DNA from: Trileptium ribeirensis
Lineage: Eukaryota; Nematoda; Enoplea; Enoplida; Thoracostomopsidae
Direction of reading: 5' to 3'
DNA: 64,000 bases
NCBI GenBank assembly: GCA_030248225.1
Contig: JASANE010016102.1
Location: 1 to 64,000 of the forward strand
A program made the translations under genes and the position numbers. How positions within the stretch are numbered: position 1 is the first letter of the stretch; each line of letters starts with the position of its first letter. Shown one piece after another: positions 9,966 to 21,941 of the stretch. The notes beneath the pieces were generated by a model that ran no database searches, had not been told where the DNA came from, and worked only from the letters and a program-made list of their open reading frames with translations.

Positions 9966-10184
9966 TAAGACCCCTTTTGTTGACAGCCGTTTTGTGGTGG
10001 ATCACTCGATTGTTTGTCAAATTACAACACACGTTTTTGAGGAGCTTTGACATTTTTTGCGAGGTTTCTGAAAAGGTGCTCTGATGCATTCGAATGTTTG
10101 TCAAAACACAACGCACGTTTTTGAGGATTCTGAAAAGGTACCACTTGGGACCACAAAAACGGCTGTCACCAAAAGGGGTCTTAT
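9966..10184. mobile_element. 219-bp TIR element (MITE) with internal direct repeat
   Basis: The ends are inverted copies over about 34 bp (ATAAGACCCCTTTTG at the left; its complement CAAAAGGGGTCTTAT at the right, with a one-base difference further in). Inside, a roughly 33-bp segment beginning TGTTTGTCAAA and containing CACGTTTTTGAGGA is repeated at about 10010 and 10095. There is no coding potential. I found no convincing target duplication, so the superfamily is not assigned. Confidence 0.7.
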
Positions 10185-12465
10185 ACTACTCAAATAAGAT
10201 ACCAAATACTTTGCCTGTTGCTCCGCTCACTTTTTGTAATTTATTACGTTTACTAGTTATTATTGTGTATATAACCGTACATGCGATTTAATAAATGCCT
10301 TTCGTTCCTTAGTCACGACAAAGATACCTTAGGAACGTGATATGAACAGGAATTTGAAAAGGTATGAGTTGAAGATATGTTTAAGTTTGAAGAAACTATA
10401 CGAAAGTGAACAACGAAAGATGGTAAACGTCAGCACCTGGTAAAGTGGGTAGGATACCTTGAAAACTTGGATTATTGAGCAAGGCATGAGAAGGATTGAG
10501 TATTGTTCAAGAGAAAACCATGGAGTCAATACCATTAGAAGTGCCTTTTACCTGTATAGTATCACGACAGGAGTTGTAAAACCGCATCGTGTAACTGAAG
10601 TACTGCGTCAAAATTTATAGAAATAATTTTGGTGTTACGGTATGATGCAACCACTACGTATATCACCAGCGTTATATAGAATACATAAGATAACATTTGA
10701 GGAACGATTTTCATTATCGTAGAAAAGAATAATATAAATCTAATGTAAAATATGTAAAATGTCGAAATATGTAAAATCTAATAAAATATTTTATTATGGA
10801 AAATAGTAATCTTGACTAGAGTCGAAAACCTGAATTACAAAATGATATTAAGAGCGGTCAACTTGGTTAGTTTACAAGTGTCAGTGGGCAGCAAATTGAG
10901 GATGCTGCAACATCGTTCGAGTTTAAGATTTCAAAGTGTACTATTTGGTGGATATGAATTTTTTCCGAAATTCAAGTGTTAAACTGAGTGCTAAATCAAC
11001 GCCGTAACCATTAGCTATCAAACCGCAGCAACTAAAAACAACGAAAGCGAAACCGGAAACCACTTACCTATATGCAAAACTGGATGGTACGGTAAGTGGG
11101 TGCGCGTCCCTTCGCTAAGTGAGTATTCGATGGCATTAAACGAATTCTTCCCTTCCAATGCATTTTTTGGATCCCGCGCATGCATGCATGCCTACAGCAT
11201 TCCGCATTGACAATGACATGGAATTGTTTGACTTAGCATAAATTGAAAGGGTAGTGAGTATATACAATAATTATTTTTATTCCAAAAAATATACAATTTT
11301 TTTAATTTACGCAATATATTTTTACGTTGTCTAAGTATTGGGAACCATTAGTATGTATTGAAAACTATGACAACGTTTATTTGAACACATTGTTTCTGTA
11401 TTATTACCTCCCCGTGTCTATGGAGGGAGCTCAAAAGACTCAACCTATATCGTCGAACTTTTCGATGAAGGTGTGCTCGCAACTGTATCTCGCAAGCGAG
11501 AGTGAAACGGAGCGAGTGTGGCTTCGTAGTGGTAATTTTTTTAATCGCCTTGTGTTGTCTTTGTGTTTAATGTATATAGTACACTAAAAGCTCTGTAACC
11601 CTGATCCCATTGAAAACTCTAACACGTCGTTGCCCCTAATCTAAAAAAGTAAAGACGCATGAAGTATTCCTGATAGCATCTAGATAACAAATCCATCGTA
11701 TTGAGCATGCCTAAAACATTTATAGAAAATTCTTGATGCCCTACACGCAATGCGTAAACAAACTACTTTATTCTGGCAATCGGGTTCATTGACCCTAAAC
11801 CCATTGAAAGCCTCTGAAATGGTGCGAAATATTCGTGTTCGACCCTCAATACCCAAACCATACCGAAAAACCTATATATAGACCACTCCTGCTGCCACGC
11901 AAGCAATAAGTAACCAAGCGAATGAAGACACTACATTTTGGAAATCGGATTCGTCGACCGTAAAACCCTTGAAACCCTATGAAAAGGTGTAATATAGTAA
12001 AGTGTCGCGAGATATGGGCTGCCAAAGAGTGGTACCCGTAAGGCCAAATTTGGCAAAGAACTCTTAAAAACGAACTTTTCTGCCAATTTGACCCTGTAGA
12101 TGGGGTCGGGGCTGTCAGATTCAACTAAAGAGCACATTCTCATCACTTTGCTATCGAACATAAAATTTGTCGAAATCCATCCATCCGAACATGAGTTATG
12201 GATGACAGAAACAGACCCCCAAACTCGCTCACTTTGTTCGGTCCGTTTCAATAATTTATGAAGTAGCAGTGTTATACAACAAAATGTAAAATACTCATAA
12301 TAGCTTAATGATGGGCATTGGCAAAGCAACATTGGCTAATTTTTTAAAAATAACTAAGCGGGATGGCTGCGTCTTAGGCTAAATAAATGTAAAGCTAACA
12401 AATTTTAAACAATGTGAAATGTCCTAAAAATATGTAAGTGTTCGGCTAAACATGGTTATACACCA
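10185..12465. other. Non-coding stretch; contains one copy of a dispersed repeat
   Basis: No convincing gene. About 11995-12150 is an old repeat (minus orientation) that recurs at about 31050-31190: both contain GACCCCATCT and GTTCTTTGCCAAAT in the same spacing, with many mismatches. The repeat borders vary and no TIR or tail could be defined. The rest is unremarkable AT-rich sequence with short random frames. Confidence 0.5.
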
Positions 12466-12795
12466 GTGTATCATCTCACTACGCTAACGGAAATAGCGTA
12501 TCTGAACACGCTGTGATCGGGACCTGTGGTGTAATGATAGCGTGCTAGCTAGAGATCCGGGTTCGAATCCCGGCTGGTCGAATGTATGATCGCTCGTGGA
12601 TCTTTTCATTTGGGGCAATGGCAATCACGTCGGTTTCACCAATTGAAAATATCCAGGAGCGATCATCCATTGGACCAGCCGGGATTCGAACCCGGATCGC
12701 TAGTTTGCAAGACTAGCGTGCTACCATTACACCACAGGCTCCGATCACAGCGTGTTCAGCTACGCTATATATGCTAGCGTAGTGAGATGCTACAC
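12466..12795. mobile_element. Foldback element with a tRNA-like sequence in each arm
   Basis: Two arms of about 130 bp are inverted copies. The outer part is CATCTCACTACGCTA at 12472 and TAGCGTAGTGAGATG ending at 12789. Each arm holds a tRNA-like sequence, on the plus strand at about 12523-12581 and on the minus strand at 12671-12742. The spacer (about 12600-12650) is unrelated single-copy sequence. The same family of flank plus tRNA module is found once, in a simpler form, at 50536-50745. Confidence 0.75.
12671..12742 (-). tRNA. tRNA-like sequence, anticodon loop CTTGCAA (TGC, Ala by code), probably a repeat-borne pseudo-tRNA
   Basis: Seventy-two bases with a good anticodon arm (CTAGT/ACTAG around CTTGCAA), a perfect T arm (CCGGG-TTCGAAT-CCCGG), and A- and B-box sequences (TGGTGTAATGG, GGTTCGAATCC). 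The acceptor stem pairs at only about four of seven positions (mismatches at 4-69, 6-67 and 7-66). The sister copy in the other arm has lost the anticodon arm. The body resembles eukaryotic tRNA-Thr, and the related copy at 50.6 kb keeps TGT. I therefore regard it as a tRNA-derived module of the foldback element; a functional tRNA is possible but less likely. Confidence 0.55.
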
Positions 12796-14309
12796 CATTA
12801 CTTTAAAAATCTTTTACCATAGATCGAGAAAAAGACGTAGGAAATTAAAACAACCAATGAAAAGGAGTTAAATATGCATAAAAATATGGTAAAAATAGCT
12901 TTGCGGAATCAAATGCATTAACTAAATTTTATGTTTTGGGTTATTTTTTGATTTTTCAATAATCAATGTTTATTAATATGTTAATTTATTAATTTATTAA
13001 CGAATATTCTATGTGACTCATTCTCTACGCGAATAGTGTTTGAAATAACATTGGTATCCTTTAACATGACAGTGCGAAGGACTTTTTAGTGTACATTTGT
13101 TGGAAACACTCGTGGATTCTTTTGGAAAATGCCATGCATCTAAAAGAACTTGTTGTGGCTGTAAATTCTCTTCTGCCGTTCAGTCTAGAATTGGACACTA
13201 TGCTAGATGCCTTGTTTGATACAATTGAAGAATTGGACAAAAATATTACTTGATTGCACACTCAAATTGTATGAATTATATTAACTCTTTATCGTTCGAA
13301 TTAATCTCTTTGATGCAATGTTTGACACACGCAAGCCAGCATCAGGAATTCAACCCTGATTGCATTTGTGGAAATAGCATACGGATTCAACTGAGCTTAG
13401 TGTTAATAACTGCGTGAATTATTATCTTATGATCAATCATTTGTGATAGTAGGCTGCATTATCCCAACGGATGTTTTTCATTTTAAGAAAGCTAGGACAG
13501 AATATGTATTGCGAGATTGTTGACGTTACGCAAGACCTGGTAGTAATTGATTTTTGATGATGTTACATGTTTAGAAGAAATTAATGGTTTATGACAGGTC
13601 ATTAATCATTATTTCACTTAAAAATGCGACAGGTCATTAGTCAAGTGTCGCAGAACCACCATTTTTCCTACTGCTAATGTAGATACATCGGATGGTCTTC
13701 CCGTCACGATCGGCAGCATAATCTGGAAAGAGAAAAATATACGGACTTTCATGTGTTTTGCTTTGAAGTTTACTGTTTCTCCACGTTCGTTCCTGCTGAT
13801 GTCTAAAATTACATAATGTATATCAAAGTAAACTGTGGATATTTACGTATCAAAAGTGCATATTCATCTATACAATACAATACAAATACAAATTTTATCC
13901 AATTCCTATGGTACATGCGAGACTTTACTATGACTATTGACTATGTTTCAATAAAATAAGGACTTTCCGAAAGCAGCGTAGTAGAAGGAAATGCTATACG
14001 TTAAGTAACGGACAGTACACCAAACTTTTCATACAGCTGACTTTATGCTCATCCAGAACATATCCAAATGAAAGTCAAAAATAATCTAAGTTTGACTATT
14101 TTGAGGCCCCAAGTTGTGGATCTCAGCACCCTTTAAATGTCACAGAAAAATAGCAAATTGTTTGTCTTATACTGTTCGAAGTCATAAATAATACTTTATT
14201 TCGTCGTTCAATAACAAGAAGTTGTGAAACTTTCGAAATTATCGATGAAAAGTTTCTAGCAACTAAAGAATTTTAGGACCATTTTAGATTAGAAATGCTA
14301 GCACTTAGT
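12796..14309. other. No gene seen
   Basis: AT-rich sequence without a supported reading frame, splice-flanked exon or clear repeat. A short duplicated phrase (ACAGGTCATTA) occurs twice near 13595 and 13630. Confidence 0.5.
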
Positions 14310-15428
14310 CAGGGAGTAACCGGAATTCCGATCGTTGTGGTTCCGGCAAAAGCCAAAACCATACCGGAACGGTCAATCGGGTTTAAAATTTCCCACATTT
14401 TTGCTTCGTCACGGTCCAAACCTACGTTATAACAAACAGTGATCAAGTTCCAATACACCGAAACAAAAGAATATTTTAACTGAGCAAATTGTATTGTCAA
14501 GCGTAAGTATTACACCGTGTTTCAGTAGCTGTCTTTTTTAACTTAACCCTGCTGAGTTTGCTAGGAAAGCAAAGCCAGGTGGATGTTTGGAGCAGCCGTT
14601 TTAACCATTCAGAGATTTGCATTGTTCGTTCAATCGGAACCGGTCCATGCGTAAGCGAGTATGGATTGTTTGGAAGTGCTTAGCTTAGATTGGCTAACAT
14701 ATATTACGTCAAGCATCAGTCAGTGCGCTTGTAAATTTTGTAAATCAGTCTACATTGGAGTAAAATAACATATCTGCAACGCATCCAGCAACTGCGTTCT
14801 TGGTAATGAACTGTATTTATTCAAACAGTGCGGAGCTGTGTCACATTTCATTTCATTTATATCATTCTGATTAGAAAATCATCATCTAACTAACAGCACT
14901 GGTAACACAACGCTAGTCTGAATGCTTTTGACCACTGATTGGAAAATTATAGCACACCTTATTCTATTTTTAAAACCAAATATATCAGTAATTTTATGTT
15001 TCCTACAGTTTAACGTGTAACGAACGTAGGCTTAGTAAATGTAGGCGATTAAAGACAGAGCGACATTGTCTAGTCTACACTTCATGCGTTACAAGCACAT
15101 TCAGTTTGACGCAGTTTACGCCAGGCTGTATAACGCGAGGCATTTTTTTGCTCTAGCTGATCAAAAACTGATATCTTGATCGATAAACATTATTACCTTC
15201 CTTTGCCTCTTCAAACTTCCAGAGGCAATAAAGTCACCGCAAAACATAAAGTTTCATGTAAAAGTTATTTTTAATACATTTTAAATACACAGTATCTTCA
15301 TTTCTCTTTTCATCTGTTGTTCTATATATAAGTTTGGAAGTCCTTATTCCGGCTCCAGATGCGGCTAAAATTGACGGTTCAGATTGCTGGTTCCGGTTTC
15401 GGTAAATTTCGGTTCGGGTTATTTCCTG
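14310..15428 (+). mobile_element. hAT-like non-autonomous element, copy 1 (1.12 kb)
   Basis: It begins CAGGGAGTAACCGGAATTCC and ends with the inverted counterpart GGTTCGGGTTATTTCCTG. Long, imperfect, GGTTCCGG-rich inverted ends follow. Flanking 8-mers are CACTTAGT and CGCTTGGC, which differ only by transitions and could be a decayed 8-bp target duplication. The sequence is homologous along its length to the inverted copy at 16733-17855 and to a partial copy at 30115-30680. There is no transposase. The CAGGG ends and 8-bp duplications are hallmarks of hAT elements. Confidence 0.75.
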
Positions 15429-16277
15429 CGCTTGGCGCATGGTTGCGTACTATACAAATACCGTTTATGTGATCGCATTCAGTTACCTCAAAGCAGCCTA
15501 TTGTAAACGTTAAAATACAAATTAATTTGAAATTAAAGTTAATTTGAAAGAAGTTATACTAATATAGATACTAATATATTTAATATTTTTTACAAAATGG
15601 AGCATTTGAGCAACTTGTAGCGTCAGTTGGGCTAATGACATTTTCCAGAAAGTTGAATACCCTTATAATCTGACCGCTCACCTGCCGCAAACGTTGCTTT
15701 AAAATTGAAACTGAAACTTGTAAAATTTGTCACATACATAGTTCTAAAACGCAACCCTTCCGATAACAACGCCTTAGCTCTTGATGAGAGAACTGGAAAC
15801 ACCAGCAGTAATATTGAATATTATTGCAACTTTTATTCCTTTAATTGACATAGGGCAGCCGTTTATGTCGAGAGGCTATGAAGTATACCTTTGAACAAAA
15901 ATATATCAAACCCTGACCTATGGACTTTCTTACCACAAACAACAACATTGTTTGAAATACTTCAACATTGTCGTAGACAATTTTGGGTGTTTGCGAAAAT
16001 GGTAAACTGTGTCACAGTAAACAGAAAATGTTTCTAGCTTACTTATATCGACACATATTACGTGTTTTAACAGCCACCATGTCATAATGTCAATAATTCT
16101 TACAATACTATTTTACCTTAGGACTTATAAAATTTTTTACCGCATTTAAGAATATAGTATTTTAATAGTAACGTTTTTTAAAAATAGCAGGGCGTTTTAA
16201 GGGTTTCTTTCAATGGCTTTTAGCTGGTAATGCCACGAGTCATCTTTGGTATTTATTTTACTAATATGTTTTTATAG
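15429..16277. other. Spacer/intron sequence before a putative exon; no gene seen
   Basis: AT-rich sequence between the two inverted hAT-like copies, ending in a pyrimidine-containing acceptor (TTTTTATAG) at 16277. No other feature supported. Confidence 0.4.
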
Positions 16278-16494
16278 TGCGCAAGATGTACGAATCTCGG
16301 GTTGGACTACGGTATCCTACTGGCAGAGCACCGTGCGGCACCGGTCGTCGCACGGCAACAGATACTTTTATAGGTTCGCTTCCTCCTGAAATCCGCAAGC
16401 TGGTCACAGCCAAGCTCACAAATATTCAAGCGCTTTCCGGCTCAACGTCTAAAAAGGGTAGTTCAAAACAGAAACATGCTACAAATTTCAATAC
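16278..16494 (+). CDS. Putative internal exon A of an unrecognised host gene
   Basis: The acceptor is TTTTTATAG|TG and the donor is AATAC|GTAAGA. The frame is open over 72 codons, starting with two bases of a split codon and ending with two bases (phase 2). It encodes KMYESRVGLRYPTGRAPC, a Thr/Arg-rich stretch, SLPPEIRKLVTAKLTNIQAL and a Ser/Lys-rich tail. The codons are richer in GC than the surrounding DNA, as expected for coding sequence. The phase fits the exon at 20071 exactly. It lies between two inverted hAT-like copies. I do not recognise the family. Confidence 0.5.
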
Positions 16495-16732
16495 GTAAGA
16501 TTTTAATTTTGAAATTCGCAGATAATTAGCTCAGCTTTGGCAGTTTTAACCAAATGCTTTCGAACTACATACAGTACTGCCAAGAAATGGCTTCTGTTTG
16601 ATCTGATCCGATTTGCCAGTATGTTTTACATGGAGTGATCACACTGCATCCGGGCCATCGGACACTGGATGCTCAATTTTGTCGGATCGAATCCGATAAT
16701 GTAGTGTGAAAATGGTACATTAACATACACAT

Positions 16733-17855
16733 CAGGGAATAACCGGAACCGTCCATTTAAACACGACATTTTGTTCGAAACTTATATATTGTAAAACAGG
16801 AAGGAAGAAATGAACGTACAGTGGATTTAAAATTTTTTAAGAATAACTTTTACAATAAAGTTAATGTATTGCGATGGCATTATTGCTTCTCTGGAACTTT
16901 GAAGAGATTGAGGAAGCTAATAATATTTATTTACCGATCAATATGTCGGTTTTTGGACCCTCAGAGCAAAAAACCTTCCACTCTACAGTCTTGCGTAAAC
17001 TGAATGTGCCTGTAACTAAACGCGTTTGCATGGAACGTAGACTAAACATGACCCATGCCTCCCTTTACAACACATGCATTTGTTACATGTTATTCTGTAT
17101 GTTACTTCAAATTTTCGGTTTATATGATTCTAAACCAAAATAAAGGAAGGTATACTATAATTTTCTGATCAGTGGTCTGAGACATTGTTTAGACTAGCGT
17201 TGGGCAACCAGTGCTCGTCAGCTAGATGATAATGATGATAACTATTCCTGACCAGAATGAATATGCTATAATGCTATAAATGAGACTGTTATACTGCTCG
17301 AACAGTTTCAATAAATGCAGTTAATTGCCAAGAAAGGAGTTTCTGGCTGCGTTGCTGATAACGTTACTTTACGTTTGTAGACTGATTTACAAAGTTTACA
17401 AGCGCACTGGTTGGTGCTTGACGCAAGTTATGTTAACTAAGCTTAGGCTATGTACCTCTACGTAATCGATACTGTTACCGAGTTGGACGGTTTAATTCAA
17501 ACATACCCCGCGAACTCCTGTGTAAAATAGCTGCTACAAGCATCGACCTGGTTTTGATTTGTTAACAAACTCCTGCACAGGTTGTCATCAAAAATTCCTA
17601 CTGAAATTATGTGCCCTACTTAAGTTTCACACAGCAAATTGCTTATATAGTTAATCTTTTCTTTTGCTTGGTTGTATTGGAGCTTGATCATTGTGTAATA
17701 TATTACATGTTTAGATCACAAACGAAGCAAAAATGTGGAAAATTTCAAACAAATTTTTTAAACCGGAATTACGGTTTCGGTATGGGTTTCCGCTTTTGCC
17801 GGAACCGCAACCGAAACAAGAATTTCTCCGGAACCGGAATTTCGGTTACTTCCTG
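16733..17855 (-). mobile_element. hAT-like non-autonomous element, copy 2, with perfect 8-bp target duplication
   Basis: The ends are CAGGGAATAACCGGAACC (16733) and GGAATTTCGGTTACTTCCTG (17855). ATACACAT occurs directly before (16725-16732) and directly after (17856-17863), a perfect 8-bp target-site duplication. The internal sequence aligns, inverted, with 14310-15428: for example a CAGTGCGCTTGTAAA string and its neighbours match the other arm. It is non-coding; short frames inside it are not conserved. The exact duplication makes this the younger insertion of the pair. Confidence 0.88.
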
Positions 17856-17863
17856 ATACACAT

Positions 17864-20070
17864 GCATATAGTGGGCATAGGGATTTGGCTGAATCGAGTA
17901 GGATCGGATCGGATGCAATGTGAACAGAAATCGGATCGGACGCAGTGTGGACACAGCTGTAATAATGAAATACTATTTTTGAAGAAATTACTTGCGAGCG
18001 GACTGCAGTCTTTTGGGTGAATACTGTGTTTGCGGGTGGTCTGCCACCTCGTCGTTGTAGTTTTGGAAATGGTGCTACCAACATTAATCGATATAATGCT
18101 GATATGGTTGAGTAAAGTTATGTTGCCACTGAATTGATGAAAAAGTTTCGTCAATATATTTATCATGTAATATTAAGTCGGTCGATAGTTTGAGGCTCTT
18201 TTGTGCCAAACGACATTTTATCAATATGGAGATCCATATTGACATTGAGTTTTAACTCAATTGCATTCTGACATTCCATTTTACATACGATACGAATATC
18301 AAAATATCTATACGGTTATTCGGAATGGTTCCGAATACATCAGATTCTGTTTCGCTCATAGTAGCAGGGACAAAACGTAGTCATCTCCGTGCTCGGGACG
18401 ATTTCAATACTTTTCGACAACGCATTAATAGTAGTGGTTTTGGTTAATATAGACATATTATACAGCTTATAAATATCTATATACTTGACCATGTGAATAT
18501 ATACTTATACATACAGATTGAATAATTGCAACAGAAATTGTTATATTACAAAGTGTGCATCATGAACTTGTAAAAGAAGAGTGTGATATTCTAGCCACAC
18601 TACATTATATACATCATAGGTTAACGCGGTCCATCTTTTCGTTATTTGTCCACATATGGGGGCAGGGCACAAGCTTGTTACTTTTATCCTGTTCCCCCGA
18701 CATGTTTCCTGCCTTTCCAATTTTTGTTCTGCTCCCTCCCATTTTGGTTGGGAAACATAAATAATTTAATAACAATATTATTTTTCGAACTTGAAACAAA
18801 AGTGATACATAACAAAGTTAGAAACTAATGTCCCTCTCGAAAGGTGAGACAAACAACGGAAAAATGGACGGCGTTATCCAACGACATATATAATGTAATG
18901 TGGCATGAGTGTCGACGACACTCTTCTTAAAGGGTTTACTGGGTAAGCGATGTGAAAACATGTTTGTAGCAAGAAACTACGAAAGATTAGTTTTCCTTCC
19001 GTTTAGACAGTATTTTGAAGCCATGAAATTCCTTCATTTGTTAAAAGTATCATACATGCCGGAATGTATGCGGCATTCGCACTAAGATGTTTCCACTCCG
19101 GTATTTAACACATTGGTATATTGCAGTTTTTTTCTGGTTCGGAAGGACGATCAATATCGTGGCATTGTAACAACATACATTATATTATAAAATGACTCCC
19201 TTTCGAACGATCTAGCAGTGTTATAACATCGCACAGACGTCGGGATCGAGGCATTTCTGACGGATACTGTTAGAAAGTCATGCGACTGTAGTTGCAGTCA
19301 CTGGGAATTATTCGTGCAATAGCCGTAATGCTGCGAGTTACTTCGAAAACCGGGAATTGTGATTACACTTGCGCGATTTTAGTGACATCGTTGTTGCATT
19401 AGCATGAGACAGGTGATGTTGCAGAGTATAAATGCTGCAGTGTCGTCGTCCTAATGGGGTGATGATTTATTGCGTTAATGTTGTTTATATAATAATTTAA
19501 GAATTTGGATTGGCTAAACGTCTCTTAGTTTGGAAAAAATTAAACATTAGGAAATGGCTTAAAATGGTGTGAGTTATTTTCTTTACTCTTGGTTTTCTGG
19601 GCTATATACGCACATCTCTGTGATATCCGTGACTTCATTGCGTACCTCAGATGCTGTCCTTGTAAAAATATCGACAAGAAACGCAAATAAACGCAAGCAA
19701 ACGACGATACTCGCCATAAATATAACCGTATTTCGAACAACCGAACATCGAACACAAAGCGGACAAAATTTTTGATGGAAACTTGGAATTCGCACTATAA
19801 ATTTAAAAAAGCGCGCTAAAAGTTCCAACAGATCTAGAACAAAAGTCGGAAATCTTGGGAACAAATGTGAATTTTTTAGAAAGAACATTGAACGAACAGC
19901 CGTCAATTTTGACGGATTCTATATTTTGCAGAGTTTGCGTCGACGAGTTTCGCTAGTGTTACAGTTGTATTCGGCCAAAAGTTAGTTCTTAGAGTTTATC
20001 TCCATCGTGTGACGACTTTGGATGTATTTATGAGTTTTGTATTTGCAGTGTTTGTTTTTGATGATTTTAG
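17864..20070. other. Intronic/intergenic stretch; no gene seen
   Basis: Short frames here lack splice sites or homology. Around 17880-17960 there is a patch of CGGATCGGA-type repeats related to 16600-16700, suggesting a small old duplication on either side of the second hAT-like copy. Nothing else supported. Confidence 0.4.
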
Positions 20071-20271
20071 CTGTTATGAATTGGCTACTCCGTTGACTGA
20101 AACAGATGTTGAAAATCGTTTAAAACGTCATTTACTCAAGGTTTCGTTCATACCACATGAACGAATGCAATGGATCGCTGTACGTGATACAGTATATTCG
20201 AAAGCATTGCATAAAAATCCACAGTCAAATGTAATTGACACTCTTTTACCGCCAGCGGTTTCAAATATGAC
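20071..20271 (+). CDS. Putative internal exon B of the same unrecognised gene
   Basis: The acceptor is ATGATTTTAG|C and the donor is ATGAC|GTAAGT. The exon adds one base to finish the split codon of exon A (AC+C = Thr), then 66 codons, then two bases. It encodes a well-behaved globular segment: ATPLTETDVENRLKRHLLKV, then PHERMQWIAVRDTVYSKAL and a proline-containing end (TLLPPAVSNM). Mixed charged and aromatic residues and consensus splice sites make this the best-supported exon of the set. Family not recognised. Confidence 0.6.
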
Positions 20272-21241
20272 GTAAGTTTGTTTTGTTTATGTTTCGTTAC
20301 GTGCTAGCCTGACATTTGCTGGCCTTTTGGTTTTGCAATACTCTGGCCTCTCCACAGAGGGGAACTGCAGTAGGATTTCGGGGCTCCCCCCATTATATTT
20401 TAGCTTCCCTATGTCAACCCCAGCACCCCTCAAGTACTAATTTTCTGGTCACACCAAAAATTTTCTTCCTAACGATAAACGGTTTTAACAAAACTCAATA
20501 TTGCTGCCTTATATTTCGTCCATTTATGACAAAATCCCAATTGAAATGATGTTCCGGCTGCAGAAATACGCGTTTTCAGTGCTTAAACAATAAATATGGA
20601 TTAAAAACAACGATCACAACATTATAAATGCTTGAAAAAACAAAAATGTCATTATAATATTCATCAGTTGAGTTGGGCGTACGGTTTTCACCAGGTAAGC
20701 TGTGGGAAATTTCCCAGGTGTTTCCAATTCTCCCAGGTTGGACCTGTGCCCCACTTCTCGTCACTCAGGTAAAATTTTGGTCCTATGGAGAAGCCAGGTA
20801 CTTACAGTGTTTGACTATCGCCTTACGTTAGCGCTCAACAAGTAAATTAAATATTTTAGAATAAATTTTTATTTTCCACGAGTAATGAGCAATAATTGAG
20901 CAGCGACCGAACAACGATAGAGCAAAGATCGAGCAGCTGTCAATTGTGGCCAGTACTGTAATCGACAGCCGACTCGGTTTTGGCAATTTTTGTTAAGGCA
21001 CATGTTATTGTACAGTATGAAGCACTTGAATCATGTGCCACCCAAGACATTTTAATTTCCTAATGCCGAAAATTAATGGTAAACCGAATTTATTCGATAT
21101 TTTTGTCACCGAGAGTTTGTAGAACAGTTTGCTTTTAAGAGCTAATATTTAAAGCTATTATGGGTAGTCTAAACTATTAATATAAAGCGATACCTGCCTG
21201 GATGACAGATAGCAACTACGCATTTTTGTTTTCTATTGCAG

Positions 21242-21941
21242 AGCTTTCAAGTGGCTTCTTTTGGGAGCAGCAAAATTTATTCGATCTCGTGTGCTGTTAC
21301 GCTGCGCCGTGGAACAAGAAGCAGATTCTGAAGACGACTGTGCCTCACGTGCCGACTGCCCAGCGGTTTCGATCGCAGAAATTTCTTTGTTCGATTCCTC
21401 AAAAAGTCTAACTGGTTATGGGACTTCGCAGGAACCCACTATTAAATTACAACTAGAAAAAGATACGTTAGCACCTTTTGAATTATGTGTTTCCGAAAGT
21501 AGTCGGTTTAAAGGGTTTGGAGACAAAGGAAAAATTGAAGAAAACAACGATAATGAAGTCTCTGATACTTTAAGCCGCAGGAATGAGAATCCCGGGATAG
21601 CAGCAGATTCAAGTATTGTGCCGGATAACCTAAGCATTGGCGACTACTTAGGTGTGTCAAAGCAGAATACGCCTATGTCAGGTGGATTTACCGCAGCTAT
21701 TGATACTCCGCAACGCCAGGACAGAAAAAGGCGACATTCTTGGATTGATGATAGCTTAAATCGTCAATTAAAGTCGGATCCACGCTACCAAGATTTTAGA
21801 CGTCGTTTCAGGTGCACGTTTTTGTGGCCAGCGTTGTGTGCCAAAGAGTTTCTTATAACGGTTGCTTCTACCAAAGACAACGCGGATATGCTCGGGCGAT
21901 TGCTGTCAATTAAAAAAGAATGGATCCACGATAAAAAATGA
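21242..21941 (+). CDS. Putative exon C of the same gene (terminal, or with a donor near 21811)
   Basis: The acceptor is CTATTGCAG|A and the phase matches exon B (AC+A = Thr). It opens FKWLLLGAAKFIRSRVLLRC, an amphipathic/hydrophobic helix, followed by an acidic stretch (QEADSEDD), a long polar Ser/Glu/Asn-rich region, a basic patch (DRKRRHSW) and KSDPRYQDFRRRFR. It is open for 232 codons to a TGA at 21941. A possible donor (TTTCAG|GTGC at about 21811) would instead remove the last 43 codons. Whether it is the last exon cannot be decided. Family not recognised. Confidence 0.55.

Noticed and set aside
16821..17143. Two overlapping plus-strand frames of 60 and 89 codons
   Set aside because: They lie wholly inside hAT-like copy 2 and are not conserved in the homologous copy at 14310-15428, so they are chance frames.
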